The notes: generated by a model from the letters alone, not told the origin. DNA of 64,000 nt from Dyella mobilis (GCF_016904945.1 NZ_JADIKF010000037.1:62001-126000), one strand, 5' to 3'. Shown: positions 38,854 to 48,612, counted from the stretch's first letter. Made by a program: numbers and translations.

Positions 38854-39948
38854 ATGACGTTATTGCGATGGCCGCGGCCCGCCGGTCGTCCAAGCAACGA
38901 GCCCGCCGCATTGTCCAAAGGGAAAGCCACCTCCTTCGATATCGCCCACATGACCGGGGTGTCCCAGTCCACGGTCTCGCGAGCCCTGCGCGGCAGCCCC
39001 CTGGTAAGTGAGGAAACGCGACAGCGCATCAAGGCCGCGGCCGACCAGCTCAACTACAAGGTGGACAAAAACGCTTCGAACCTGCGCTCGCAGCACTCCG
39101 GCACCCTGGCCCTGCTGCTGTTCGAAGATCCCACCGCGGACGAGTCGCACATCAACCCGTTCTTCCTGTCCATGCTCGGCTCGATCACCCGCGCCTGCGC
39201 GCTGCGCGGCTACGACCTGCTCATTTCATTTCAGCAGCTGTCGTACAACTGGCATGCCGACTATGCCGACACCAAGAAGGCCGACGGCCTCATCCTGCTC
39301 GGCTACGGCGATTACCTGGCCTACCTGGACAAGCTGCAGAACCTGGCCGACCAAGGCATGCGCTCCATTCGCTGGGGCGCGGTACTGCCGGACCAGCCGG
39401 ACATTTCCATTGGTTGCGACAACTTCCAGGGCGGCCGCGCCATCGCCCTGCACCTGCTGGAACAGAGCTGCCGGCGGATCGCCTTCCTCGGCGACGCGTC
39501 CAGCCACTATCCGGAATTCTTCGAACGCTATCGCGGCTACGTAGCCGGATTGCAGGAAGCCGGCCTGGCGGCCGACCCCGCCCTGCAGGTCGACGCGGCC
39601 GAAAGCACCGAACAGGCCGGCTATCAGGCCCTGGAATCGCTGCTGGCGCGCGACACGCCGTTCGATGCGGTCTTTGCCGCCAGCGACCTGATCGCCATCG
39701 GCGCCATGCGCGCCCTGGCCGACCGCTGCATCAAGGTGCCTGAGCAGGTCGCCGTGGCCGGCTTCGACGACATACCGATGTCGCGCTTTCTCAATCCGCC
39801 GCTGACCAGTGTTTTGCAGGACACCAAGCTGGCGGGCGAGACGCTGGTCGACAACCTGCTGCGCCTGATCCGCGGAGAGCCCGTGGAAACACGCTTGTTG
39901 CCGGTAAAGCTGGTGGTGCGCCGGTCGAGCCAGTTCGGCAAGTCCTGA
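38854..39948 (+). CDS. LacI-family transcriptional regulator
   Basis: 364 residues from the ATG at 38854, or 345 from a TTG at 38911 (SKGKATSFDIAHMTGVSQ), which would give the usual LacI layout and may be the true start. Helix-turn-helix: TSFDIAHMTGVSQSTVSRALRGS with the hinge ASNLRSQHSGTLALLL. The sugar-binding core has DGLILLGYGD, ISIGCDNFQGGRAIALHLLEQSCRRIAFLGD, FAASDLIAIGAMRAL and VAVAGFDDIPMSRFLNPPLTSV. A glycan or sugar ligand is expected. It lies 3.4 kb from the alpha-glucan locus, whose promoters carry LacI-like palindromes, so it is a candidate for their regulator. Confidence 0.88.
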   Translation: MTLLRWPRPAGRPSNEPAALSKGKATSFDIAHMTGVSQSTVSRALRGSPLVSEETRQRIKAAADQLNYKVDKNASNLRSQHSGTLALLLFEDPTADESHINPFFLSMLGSITRACALRGYDLLISFQQLSYNWHADYADTKKADGLILLGYGDYLAYLDKLQNLADQGMRSIRWGAVLPDQPDISIGCDNFQGGRAIALHLLEQSCRRIAFLGDASSHYPEFFERYRGYVAGLQEAGLAADPALQVDAAESTEQAGYQALESLLARDTPFDAVFAASDLIAIGAMRALADRCIKVPEQVAVAGFDDIPMSRFLNPPLTSVLQDTKLAGETLVDNLLRLIRGEPVETRLLPVKLVVRRSSQFGKS

Positions 39949-40077
39949 AGCCTACCCTGCGGCTTCCCCGCGCCGATCGAGGCGGGCCGATCGCGACGCG
40001 ATCTGTCCGCATCTGCCCTCGCGCTTTTCTTGCCGATTCCTTCACGAAATCGAACGCTGCGCCGACTGGCGCTGCCG

Positions 40078-40104
40078 TGTCGATTCGGCCGATTCTGGTT
40101 CGTC
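40078..40104 (+). promoter_or_regulatory. ECF42-type promoter of the VOC-DGPF-sigma operon
   Basis: TGTCGA (40078-40083), 17 bases, then CGTC (40101-40104), about 55 bases before the start codon at 40160. This is the -35/-10 combination described for ECF42 sigma factors (TGTCGA and CG(A/T)C) in front of DGPF operons. The operon it controls ends in an ECF42 gene, so auto-regulation is expected. Confidence 0.7.
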
Positions 40105-40159
40105 GCCTCATCAGACACCCGGCAACGGGACGAATCACTCGCCTCACGGAGGAAACGTC

Positions 40160-40570
40160 ATGCAGATCCAGCCTTATCTGTTCTTCGCCGGCCGCTGCGA
40201 AGAAGCGGTCCAGTATTACCAGAAGCATCTAGGCGCCAAGCTCCATGCGCAGATGCGCTACAAGGAAGCGCCGCCCGGCGACGAGATGGCCGCGAAGGCC
40301 GATGGCGAGCACATCATGTACTGCAATTTCGCGATCGGCGACACCGTGCTGATGGCCTCGGATGACTGCGTCAATGCCAATGTGAAATTCCAGGGCTTTT
40401 CGCTGTCGCTGAACGTGAAAGACAAGGCCGAGGCCGACCGCGCGTTCGGTGCGCTCGCCGATGGCGGCCAAGTGCACTGCCCGCTCACCCAGACCTTCTT
40501 CTCGCCCTACTTCGGCATGGTGGTAGACCGTTTCGGCGTGAGCTGGATGGTCATCATTCCGCAGCAGTAA
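40160..40570 (+). CDS. VOC-family protein (PhnB/glyoxalase-like)
   Basis: 136 residues. Paired beta-alpha-beta-beta-beta motifs: QPYLFFAGRCEEAVQYYQKHLGAKL, EHIMYCNFAIGDTVLMASDD, SLSLNVKDKAEADRAFGALADGGQV and a final SPYFGMVVDRFGVSWMVI. This is the PhnB-like branch often named 3-demethylubiquinone-like or glyoxalase-like. Substrate unknown. First gene of the ECF42 module, with GGAGG upstream of the ATG. Confidence 0.87.
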   Translation: MQIQPYLFFAGRCEEAVQYYQKHLGAKLHAQMRYKEAPPGDEMAAKADGEHIMYCNFAIGDTVLMASDDCVNANVKFQGFSLSLNVKDKAEADRAFGALADGGQVHCPLTQTFFSPYFGMVVDRFGVSWMVIIPQQ

Positions 40571-40596
40571 TTGCTCCGCGCGCCCAGGAGATAGCC

Positions 40597-41010
40597 ATGC
40601 GTTTCATGATGCTGATGCTGCCCGCCGGCCATGGCCAGGCCCCGCCCGATGCCAGGCCGAGCAAGGACGCGGTGGAGAGCATGATGCGTTTCAACCGGTC
40701 GCTGCAAGAAGCCGGCGTACTGCTCGCACTCGACGGACTCCATCCGCCTTCTGCCGGTGTCCGCGTAAGCCTGGTGAACGGAAAGGTGAAAGTTGCCGAT
40801 GGCCCGTTTGCGGAAACCAAGGAAGTGGTCGGCGGCTACTGGATGATCGACGTCAGCTCGCGTGAAGAAGCCGTGACCTGGGCATCCCGTTGCCCACTCG
40901 CGGCCGGCGACACGGTCGAGGTGCGCCAGGTTTTCGAAGCGGCCGATTTCCCGCCCGAAGTGCGCAAGGCAGCGGAAGGCTTCGGCGAGTTGGGACAGTC
41001 GGCCGGATGA
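40597..41010 (+). CDS. YciI-like DGPF-domain protein
   Basis: 137 residues. The DGPF signature is visible in VADGPFAETKEVVGGYWMIDV; the N-terminus MRFMMLMLPAG and the tail VEVRQVFEAADFP are typical. DGPF proteins are consistently encoded with ECF42 sigma factors; their role is unclear. AGGAG lies 7 bases before the ATG, and the ECF42 gene follows after 52 bases. Confidence 0.9.
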   Translation: MRFMMLMLPAGHGQAPPDARPSKDAVESMMRFNRSLQEAGVLLALDGLHPPSAGVRVSLVNGKVKVADGPFAETKEVVGGYWMIDVSSREEAVTWASRCPLAAGDTVEVRQVFEAADFPPEVRKAAEGFGELGQSAG

Positions 41011-41062
41011 TGCGTCTTTCGTCCCTTGCGTTGGGTCCGGGCAAGTGCTGTGATCGGTGGCC

Positions 41063-42352
41063 ATGACGGCCACCGACATCCATCGCGCGATCGACGCAGT
41101 CTGGCGCATCGAATCGGCGCGGCTCATTGCAGGTCTCGCACGCATGGTGCGCGACGTGGGCCTGGCCGAGGAGCTGGCACAAGACGCGCTGGTCACCGCG
41201 CTGGAGCGCTGGCCCGAAAGCGGCATCCCGGACAACCCGGGTGCCTGGCTGATGACGGCGGCCAAACACCGCGCCATCGACCAGTTGCGACGCCGGAAGC
41301 TGATCGAACGCAAGCATGAAAGCCTCTCCCACGAACCGGAGTTCGGACCCACGGACGAACGGCTGGAGCTGGAAACCATGCTCGATGACGATATCGGCGA
41401 CGACCTGTTGCGGTTGATCTTCACCGCCTGCCATCCGGTGCTTTCGGCCGAGGCGCGCGCTGCACTCACCCTGCGCCTGCTCGGCGGCCTGACCACCGAC
41501 GAAATCGCACGCGCCTTCCTGGTGCCCGAACCCACCGTCGCGCAACGCATCGTCCGCGCCAAGCGCACGCTGGCGGAAAAGCAGATTCCGTTCGAGGTTC
41601 CGCGCGGCGAAGAACGCGACGAGCGCCTGGCATCCGTACTCGAAGTGCTTTACCTGATCTTCAACGAAGGCTATGCCGCCACCTCCGGCGACGATTGGAC
41701 GCGTCCGGAGCTGTGCAACGAAGCGATGCGCCTGGGGCGCGTGCTTGCCGGTCTCGCACCGCAGGAACCGGAAGTGCTTGGCTTGCTTGCTCTCATGGAA
41801 ATCCAGGCGTCGCGCCTGCGTGCTCGCACCACGGCCAGCGGCGAGCCGATTCTGCTGCCGGACCAGGATCGCAGCCGCTGGGACCCGCTGCTGATCCGGC
41901 GCGGACTGTCCGCACTGGATCGCATCGAAAAACTGGGCGGCGCCAACGGCCCCTATGCACTGCAGGCCGCCATTGCCGCGTGCCACGCGCGCGCGCGCAG
42001 CGCAGAGCAAACGGAGTGGGCGCGCATCGCCACTCTCTATGCCGCCTTGGCGCGCGTCATGCCTTCGCCGGTGGTGGAACTCAACCGTGCCGTGGCCGTC
42101 GCCATGGCGTCCGGACCGGAAGCAGGCCTGGCCCTGGTGGATCAGCTGGCCGACGAACCACTATTGCGCAACTATCACTTGCTGCCCAGCGTGCGCGGCG
42201 ATTTGCTCAGCCGCCTGCAACGCCACGACGAGGCGCGCGGGGAATTTGAGCGCGCCGCAACGCTGGCGCGCAATGTGCGGGAACGCAGTCTGCTCGAGCA
42301 ACGCGCCGCAGCGTGCGCCGAAGCATCGCGCTCTGCGCAGCAGCCCTTCTAA
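41063..42352 (+). CDS. ECF42-group RNA polymerase sigma factor with C-terminal extension
   Basis: 429 residues. Sigma-2 region (RIESARLIAGLARMVRDVGLAEELAQDALVTALERWP), sigma-4 region (LRLLGGLTTDEIARAFLVPEPTVAQRIVRAKRTL) and a ~220-residue C-terminal TPR-like/DUF6596 domain (LYLIFNEGYAATSGDDW, PYALQAAIAACHARA, VVELNRAVAVAMASGP) that replaces an anti-sigma factor in this group. ATG 41063 is used; GTG 41057 is possible. The stop overlaps the convergent MFS gene by 3 bases. ECF42 factors use the C-terminal domain for activity control. Confidence 0.92.
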   Translation: MTATDIHRAIDAVWRIESARLIAGLARMVRDVGLAEELAQDALVTALERWPESGIPDNPGAWLMTAAKHRAIDQLRRRKLIERKHESLSHEPEFGPTDERLELETMLDDDIGDDLLRLIFTACHPVLSAEARAALTLRLLGGLTTDEIARAFLVPEPTVAQRIVRAKRTLAEKQIPFEVPRGEERDERLASVLEVLYLIFNEGYAATSGDDWTRPELCNEAMRLGRVLAGLAPQEPEVLGLLALMEIQASRLRARTTASGEPILLPDQDRSRWDPLLIRRGLSALDRIEKLGGANGPYALQAAIAACHARARSAEQTEWARIATLYAALARVMPSPVVELNRAVAVAMASGPEAGLALVDQLADEPLLRNYHLLPSVRGDLLSRLQRHDEARGEFERAATLARNVRERSLLEQRAAACAEASRSAQQPF

Positions 42353-43821
42353 GCGCCGGCAGCCGGCTCATTGACGCGCAGCACCGCCAGTCCCGCCACC
42401 AGCAAGCTGATGCCGCCCAACACTAATGCGTAGATCGGCTGGCCGTGAAAAAACACGCGCAACAGCACGCCCAGCACACTGGCTGCCAGCAACTGCGGAA
42501 TCACGATGAAGAAATTGAAGATGCCCATGTATACGCCCATCTTCTCGGCCGGCAGATTGTCCGACAACAGCGCATACGGCAACGAAAGAATCGAAGCCCA
42601 TGCAATGCCTACGCCGACCATCGGCAGCAACAGCCAGTGCGGATCGCGAATCAGCAGGAAAGCCACCAGCCCCGCACCACCCAGCCACAGGTTCACCAGG
42701 TGGCTGATGCGCAGCCCCCAGCGCCGCACCATCAGCGGAATCACCAGTGCCGCCAGCGCCGCAAAGCCGTTGTAGGCACCGAACAATACGCCCACCCAGT
42801 TCGCGCCATCGTTATAAGCCTGCGACTGCGGGTCGGTGCTGCCGAAATGCACCTGTGCCACGCCGGCGGTCGTATAGATCCACATCGCGAACATGGCGAA
42901 CCACGAAAAAAACTGCACCCAGGCCAGCTGGCGCATCGCCTGCGGCATGACGTGAAGATCGGCCATCACCTGCGTAAACATGCCGTTGCCACGGCTTACG
43001 CTCAACCACAGTTGGGATAAGCCGAATGCCACCAGGCCTGCGGCCAGCAGATAAAGCTGTTTGTCCAATGCGTAAACGTGGACCAGCGCGGCGCCGATGA
43101 CACCCGCCATCGACCACAACAGGCCATGCCGCAAGGCGCTGCTCCGATTCACGCTCGTTTCGCAAGCGGCCACGTCGTCAGCGAAAGCGTGCAGTTGCTC
43201 GGGCGGGTATTCGCGCGTGGAACAGACCGTCCACAGTACGGAACCCAGCAGCACCGCGCCGCCGATATAGAACGCATCGCGCACCGTATCGGGAATGCTG
43301 CCCGGCCCCGCTACGTTGCTCACGCCAAGCCTGGCAAGCAGATACGGCAACAGCGACGCCACCACCGCTCCTACGCCGATGAAGAAGCTCTGCATCGCAT
43401 AGCCCAGCGGGCGCTGCGCCGTCGGCAGCTGATCGCCCACGAAGGCGCGGAAGGGCTCCATCGATACGTTGATAGACGCATCCATCATCCACAGCAACGT
43501 TGCCGCTATCCAAAGCGCACCGGAGTTGGGCATCCACAACAGCGCCAGCGTGGTAAGCACCGCGCCAGCGAGAAAATACGGGCGTCGACGCCCCAGCCTG
43601 CCCCAGGTGCGATCGGAGGCATAGCCGATCAAGGGCTGCACGATCAGGCCAGTGAACGGTGCGGCCATCCACAGCACGGGAATGTCACCGACCGACGCAC
43701 CCAAGGTCTGGAAGATGCGGCTGACGTTGGCGTTCTGTAAACCAAAAGCGAACTGGATGCCGAGAAAACCAAAACACGTATTCCATATCTGCCAGAACGT
43801 CAGCCGCGGCTTGTGCATCAT
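42349..43821 (-). CDS. MFS sugar transporter (SLC45/maltose-sucrose-type)
   Basis: 490 residues, 12 membrane helices. Motifs typical of this branch: FWQIWNTCFGFLGIQFAFGLQNANVSRIFQTLGA, PLIGYASDRTWGRLGRRRPYFLAGA, DASINVSMEPFRAFVGDQLP and QLLAASVLGVLLRVF. Such carriers import maltose or other alpha-glucosides from the periplasm in TonB-receptor loci of Xanthomonadales. ATGA overlap with the upstream glycosidase gene implies translational coupling. Last gene of the minus-strand glucan operon. Confidence 0.88.
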   Translation of the reverse strand: MMHKPRLTFWQIWNTCFGFLGIQFAFGLQNANVSRIFQTLGASVGDIPVLWMAAPFTGLIVQPLIGYASDRTWGRLGRRRPYFLAGAVLTTLALLWMPNSGALWIAATLLWMMDASINVSMEPFRAFVGDQLPTAQRPLGYAMQSFFIGVGAVVASLLPYLLARLGVSNVAGPGSIPDTVRDAFYIGGAVLLGSVLWTVCSTREYPPEQLHAFADDVAACETSVNRSSALRHGLLWSMAGVIGAALVHVYALDKQLYLLAAGLVAFGLSQLWLSVSRGNGMFTQVMADLHVMPQAMRQLAWVQFFSWFAMFAMWIYTTAGVAQVHFGSTDPQSQAYNDGANWVGVLFGAYNGFAALAALVIPLMVRRWGLRISHLVNLWLGGAGLVAFLLIRDPHWLLLPMVGVGIAWASILSLPYALLSDNLPAEKMGVYMGIFNFFIVIPQLLAASVLGVLLRVFFHGQPIYALVLGGISLLVAGLAVLRVNEPAAGA

Positions 43822-45998
43822 GGCGTCCTCGCCGTCGGCGCGATGAGCAGATCGCCGATGCGAGCATCGTTGAGCGGGCCATCCGCACCGCCCTTGCCGT
43901 TGGTGTAGTGGGCAAAGTGGCCGAGGTCGCTCATGTTGAAACCCTGTTGCAAATCAAAGCTGCATTGCGCGCTGCCTTTGAGCGTGACGATGCCGTAGCT
44001 GGAAAGTTGCTCGCCAACACTGTGCGGCATCACGATCGGCACGCGCTGCAAGGTGTCGTCGTTGCAGCTCATAACCAGCATTTTCACGGCGGCAGTGACG
44101 CCGGTATTGACCGGACCGTGATTGTTTTCATAGCGCAGCGCCACGCGATAACGGCCGCCCGCCGGTGCAGTCCAGGAGCGCGGCCAGTCGGTACCGATAT
44201 CGGTGGGTTCTCCGGCGCAGACGATGGGACTGTGCAACGACTCCAGGCCGTGCGGCCCCTTGCGCGTAGCGCTCACGCAAGGCGGCTTCCCACCCTGCGC
44301 GATGTACGTTTCACCATCGATGTTGCCCATGCGCTGGCCGTCCGCATACAACACCACCTTGCCATCCACTTGCACCCGCCAACCTTTGTCGTCGGCCGCG
44401 ACACTGGGGGCTTCCGGCGGCTTGGGGGCGTAGAGCGGCGCATCTTTGCGCAACGTGGTTGCCGGCACGTCGAGCGCCTTGAGCGTAACCAGCGTTTCCG
44501 AGCCACGCTGGACAGTCTTTCCCGCCACCAGCAGGTTGCCGCTCACATCGCGCGGCAGGCGCAAGGTGATGCTGCGATCGGGCATTTGCAGGCTGATGCT
44601 GTCGCGCTTTCCGAACAGCATCGGCACCAGCAAGACCGGCAGCTTCGGTTCCACCCGGCCATCCGCTTCGAGGCCGAAAACACCTTCGCTGACCACATCC
44701 AGATATGCCGCCACCGACCACAGCTGGCGCGGCGAATCAACCACCGGTCCACTGAGCTTGCCGTCATCAACGTGGGTGGACTGCGTGATCAGCTCGTAGT
44801 TCTCCATATTGGAGCCCGACAGCGCCGCACCACGCATGATGGACCGAAGTTCGTGCGCGATCCGTGCCGGATCATTCACCATGCGTGCTGCGCGCAGCGC
44901 ATAGGCGCTGACAAAGGGCCAGATCGCGCGATTGTGGTAAATGGGTTGATCCGGTCGCTCCGGCCAGATCACCGGACTGCCCGCAGGCCAGGTGGGATAG
45001 TTGGCCAAGGCTTCGCGGGCGCGCCCACCCTCGGCGACGCCGCTGGTGATCGCCAACGCGGTACCGAGCAGATCGTAGGTGTCGTAAGGCGCCGCGTTGC
45101 CGCCGATGTAGCTCATGTACATACCGCGATCCGTGCGCCAGAAGCGCGCATTGATCGCGGCCTTCAGTGCAGCCGCCTGCTCCGCATAGCCTTTCGACGT
45201 GGCGCTGTCGCCGTGTTCGATGGCCAGGCGCGAAGCCAGTTGCAACGCCTGGTAATGCAATACGTTGGTGGATAGTGCGAACGACTGGGCAATGAACACG
45301 ACGTTGTCTGCCGTCCAGGCCGGATAGGTCTGTTCGCGCCAATCGAGAAAGGATGTCTCGCCGCGGTACAACCCGAAATCGGGATCGAACGCATACAGGC
45401 GATCCTGAGCCAGCGTGTCGTTCAACGCGCGATAGACGTCATCGGCGAAAGCTTTATCGTCCAGCAGGTGCTGCGCACCCAGGAACCACACCACGCGGTC
45501 GGTACTGATCGGCCAACTGCCGCCGGAGCCCGTGTCCTGCATCACATACAGGCCTTGCGGCAGCTTGGGATCACGTACGTCCGAGAGCTTGAAGCGAAGA
45601 CTGTCGCGTGCGCGCTGCGGGTCCAGCCTCCACAAGCCCAGATCGATCGAATAGGAAAGATCGCGGGTCCACACATACGGCCATTTGGCGCCTGTCTGAA
45701 AACACGCGCAGTGCACCGGCTGGCCATGATCGAACGCGTCGTCGCGGATCTCGCTGACCGAGTCCTGTTTGAGATCGTCCTGGGCCATGGCGAACAGCCC
45801 GTCGAACATCGGGCTGGCGGTATCCGTGCGCATGCGCTGCACGGGAATGTCACGCTTTCCAAAAGGACCGCTCAAGCTGAAGCCGCCATCAGCAGACGCC
45901 GTCACCTGCGCCTGCTGCCCATGCCAGGCGATCGAATCGGTGCCGCTGCCAGCACCCGCTGCCGCAGCCAGCGCGGCCATCATCATCACACTTAGCAT
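43818..45998 (-). CDS. Six-hairpin glycosidase, GH15/GH63-like, secreted
   Basis: 726 residues from ATG 45998 (GGAG 5 bases upstream; GTG 46004 rejected). Signal peptide: SVMMMAALAAAAGAGSG. An (alpha/alpha)6 barrel is indicated by GAKWPYVWTRDLSYSIDLGLWRLDP, SFLDWREQTYPAW, YDTYDLLGTALAITSG and YHNRAIWPFVSAYALRAAR. The last ~230 residues look like beta-sandwich domains (RVALRYENNHGPVNTG, CSFDLQQGFNMSDLGHFAHYTNG). Probably an exo-acting alpha-glucosidase or glucoamylase-like enzyme on imported glucans; the exact family is not certain. It is coupled to the MFS gene, with an operator-like palindrome 139 bases upstream. Confidence 0.75.
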   Translation of the reverse strand: MLSVMMMAALAAAAGAGSGTDSIAWHGQQAQVTASADGGFSLSGPFGKRDIPVQRMRTDTASPMFDGLFAMAQDDLKQDSVSEIRDDAFDHGQPVHCACFQTGAKWPYVWTRDLSYSIDLGLWRLDPQRARDSLRFKLSDVRDPKLPQGLYVMQDTGSGGSWPISTDRVVWFLGAQHLLDDKAFADDVYRALNDTLAQDRLYAFDPDFGLYRGETSFLDWREQTYPAWTADNVVFIAQSFALSTNVLHYQALQLASRLAIEHGDSATSKGYAEQAAALKAAINARFWRTDRGMYMSYIGGNAAPYDTYDLLGTALAITSGVAEGGRAREALANYPTWPAGSPVIWPERPDQPIYHNRAIWPFVSAYALRAARMVNDPARIAHELRSIMRGAALSGSNMENYELITQSTHVDDGKLSGPVVDSPRQLWSVAAYLDVVSEGVFGLEADGRVEPKLPVLLVPMLFGKRDSISLQMPDRSITLRLPRDVSGNLLVAGKTVQRGSETLVTLKALDVPATTLRKDAPLYAPKPPEAPSVAADDKGWRVQVDGKVVLYADGQRMGNIDGETYIAQGGKPPCVSATRKGPHGLESLHSPIVCAGEPTDIGTDWPRSWTAPAGGRYRVALRYENNHGPVNTGVTAAVKMLVMSCNDDTLQRVPIVMPHSVGEQLSSYGIVTLKGSAQCSFDLQQGFNMSDLGHFAHYTNGKGGADGPLNDARIGDLLIAPTARTP

Positions 45999-46136
45999 GC
46001 CCACTCCGCCTCAAAAATCATTGGCAAGCCATCGATCTCGAATCACCCGCCACCCACCCCGTGCATCCATGCGGTATCACCGTGCCGCACGGGCAATCCC
46101 GCATGGTAGGCACGCGATCGCGTGCCTGCAGCTCCG

Positions 46137-46150
46137 TGCATACGTATTCA
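46137..46150. promoter_or_regulatory. LacI-like operator, copy 1 (six-hairpin glycosidase/MFS promoter)
   Basis: TGCATACGTATTCA, an imperfect palindrome with the central TACGTA typical of LacI-family sites. It lies in the 193-base gap between GH31 and the six-hairpin gene. The same 14-mer occurs at 53546 and in reverse orientation at 53739. Confidence 0.6.
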
Positions 46151-46191
46151 TTCATCATCCGCGTGCCCATCCGGGCACAGGGAGCGGCGCG

Positions 46192-48564
46192 TCAGTGCGC
46201 CGCCGCGGCCGCGTGCAAACTCAGCTCGCGTGCCTGGCCGGCAGTCAACCTCACCAAGGTTACGCTGCCATAGCGATCATGGCCAACTGCCCAGCCTTCG
46301 CCCTTCGCGCCGTCCAAGGCCGCAGCGTCTGCATAAGACTTCAACGCCTGCCTACCGGCAGTCACACTGCCAGCGGCCACGCCATGCAACCGCACCAGGT
46401 AATACTTCAGCGCCGGCTTGAAGCTACCGTGCGCCGTTCCGGCGGCAAATATCGCGCCATCTGCGCTGCGCTGCGTGCTCAACCGCTGCGAGAAGAACAC
46501 ACCGCGCTCATAGGCATAGGTGCCGCCATCGTCGTCGTAATAGTCGAAGTGGGTCGCGTGCTCGGCGGGAAAGACGTCGACCGTCAACTGCGTCACCGGA
46601 TGCTCGCCGACATAGTCCATCGGCGGCTGCGTGGGAATGATCGCTCCCTCGCGGATAAACAGCGGGATATCGGCCCAGCTCTTGTTGTCCACGGCATAGT
46701 GGATGGTCTGCCCGCCTTGATACACGGTGCCCTTGAAGTAGTCGATCCATTGTCCTTCGGGCAGGTAGATATCCTTCTCGGCCTGGCCCTTGGCGACGAC
46801 CGGCGCCACCAGCAATCCCTCGCCGAACATCCAGGCATCGACGTCATCGCGCACCTGCGGATCGTCGGGATACTCGAAGAATAACGGCCGCACCAGGCCC
46901 ACGCCCTGCGTGGTCGCGGAACGTTCGTAGCTGTAGATATAGGGAATCAGCGCATAGCGCAGGCGCATGGCGTCGGTGGCCGCCTTTTCGGCAACGGCGC
47001 CGTACAGCCAGGGCTGGCGCTTTTCGCCGTAGGTACCGTGGACGCGAAAAATCGGCACGAAGGCGGCAAACTCGATCCACCGCGCATAGTTTTCGTCGTC
47101 CGGATGGCCCTTGAATCCGCCGCCGTCCATGCCCCACTTCATTTCACCCACGTCGATCGCGCTGAGCATGCGCTGGCGTTGCGCAGCCATGCTGTCGAAT
47201 CCCGTGTCGATGTCGCCCGACCACAGGCCGTAGGCGTAACGCTGCGAACCAAGGTAGAAGTCGCGGTTGATCGACCACACGCGGATCGGCGAATAGGCGC
47301 GCTGTCCGTCGTACAGCGCCCGCTGCATGTTGAGAAACTGGGTATCGCTGTTGGTATCGTCCGCTTCGTCGTTCCACCAGCCGACAATCCCGGTATCGAA
47401 CGAATGCTTCAAGGCGTCGTTGAAGAACCACCTGCGCACCACCGGTTGATCGAAATCCAGTTCGCGTACCGGTTTGAGCGAGAAATAATCGGTGTTCTGC
47501 GGCCGGTTGGTTACCCAGTAGCCATGCGCCTCGGCATAACGCCCTTCCACGGTATCGACGTGGATGCGCGGCTTCATGATGCCGGTCATGTGCATGCCGA
47601 GCTGATCCATCATCTGTTTCAGCTTGCCGCTGGGGCCGTCCGGAAACTTCTTGGCGTTCCAGCGGAATTCGCCGTAGTTGTCGTCGCCCCAGGCTTTCCA
47701 GTCGAAATCGAAGGTGAAGTTGTCGATCGGGATGTGCCGCTCGCGGTAGCCGTGCACGATCTTCAGCAGTTCCTGCTCGTCGCTGCCCCATTGGCTGTTG
47801 GTAAAGCCCATGGACCATTTCGGGAACATCGGGGGCGCGCCGCTGAGATCGGCGAGTCCCTTGAAGATTTCCGGCGGTGTGCCGGCGATGACGTCGTAGC
47901 TGATATCCGGATGACTGAAGCCGCTGACCAGAATGTGCTGGCCGGCCAGATCGAACTTGGCGCCGATCGCATCCACCAGCACACCATAGCCGCGCGTGCT
48001 CCATACGAATGGCCCGCCGGGGTAGCCCTGCTCGCCCGCCTTGGCAATTTGCACGCCGGTGCGAGTTACTCCGCCGGTGGCCGGTTCGAAAGCGTCGAAG
48101 CCGCCGATACCGTAAAACGTATCGGAAGCATCGTGTTGCAAATCGATCCGACCGGCGATGAGGCTGGCCGGATCGGCCTGCAACAGGGTGTGGCCCTGGC
48201 TGTCTGCCACGGTGAGGTGCTGCGTGCGGCTATCCCAGGTCACGGCCAGATCATGGGTCGCCCAGGTCGTGCTGTCTGCGTTTTTGCTGACGTGCAGATC
48301 GGAAACGGTGTCGTGGCTGGCGTGTGGGTCCATCACAATGCCCGCGGGCGAATCGAAACCCTGTGGCATGCCGTGAATCTGCACGATGTTCGGCGCGGGA
48401 AAGCTCAACGTAACCCGGTCCTTGCCACGCACCAGCCGCACGCCCTGCGCATCGACGTGTTCGAGTTGAAAGCTCGTGCCGCCGCTGTCGACGGGACCTG
48501 CCTGGGCGGGTAGAGCGGCCGCGAACAACAAACCGCAAATGGCCAGATTCGGCAGTGTCGTCAT
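46192..48564 (-). CDS. GH31 alpha-glucosidase (or alpha-xylosidase-like), secreted
   Basis: 790 residues. Signal peptide (ICGLLFAAALPAQAGP). N-terminal beta-sandwich with GIGGFDAFEPATGG and the active-site entrance FVWSTRGYGVLVD. The catalytic barrel has the nucleophile D399 in GIVGWWNDEADDT and the acid/base D451 in GLWSGDIDTGFDSM. Downstream RWIEFAAFVPIFRVHGT and LRYALIPYIYSYE are GH31 hallmarks. C-terminal beta domains complete the length. It should cut non-reducing alpha-glucosyl residues from oligosaccharides in the periplasm. Third gene after the receptor. Confidence 0.93.
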   Translation of the reverse strand: MTTLPNLAICGLLFAAALPAQAGPVDSGGTSFQLEHVDAQGVRLVRGKDRVTLSFPAPNIVQIHGMPQGFDSPAGIVMDPHASHDTVSDLHVSKNADSTTWATHDLAVTWDSRTQHLTVADSQGHTLLQADPASLIAGRIDLQHDASDTFYGIGGFDAFEPATGGVTRTGVQIAKAGEQGYPGGPFVWSTRGYGVLVDAIGAKFDLAGQHILVSGFSHPDISYDVIAGTPPEIFKGLADLSGAPPMFPKWSMGFTNSQWGSDEQELLKIVHGYRERHIPIDNFTFDFDWKAWGDDNYGEFRWNAKKFPDGPSGKLKQMMDQLGMHMTGIMKPRIHVDTVEGRYAEAHGYWVTNRPQNTDYFSLKPVRELDFDQPVVRRWFFNDALKHSFDTGIVGWWNDEADDTNSDTQFLNMQRALYDGQRAYSPIRVWSINRDFYLGSQRYAYGLWSGDIDTGFDSMAAQRQRMLSAIDVGEMKWGMDGGGFKGHPDDENYARWIEFAAFVPIFRVHGTYGEKRQPWLYGAVAEKAATDAMRLRYALIPYIYSYERSATTQGVGLVRPLFFEYPDDPQVRDDVDAWMFGEGLLVAPVVAKGQAEKDIYLPEGQWIDYFKGTVYQGGQTIHYAVDNKSWADIPLFIREGAIIPTQPPMDYVGEHPVTQLTVDVFPAEHATHFDYYDDDGGTYAYERGVFFSQRLSTQRSADGAIFAAGTAHGSFKPALKYYLVRLHGVAAGSVTAGRQALKSYADAAALDGAKGEGWAVGHDRYGSVTLVRLTAGQARELSLHAAAAAH

Positions 48565-48612
48565 CCCACCGTCCTTCTTTCGATACAGGATTTTGAACGC
48601 TTCATTGCAAGT

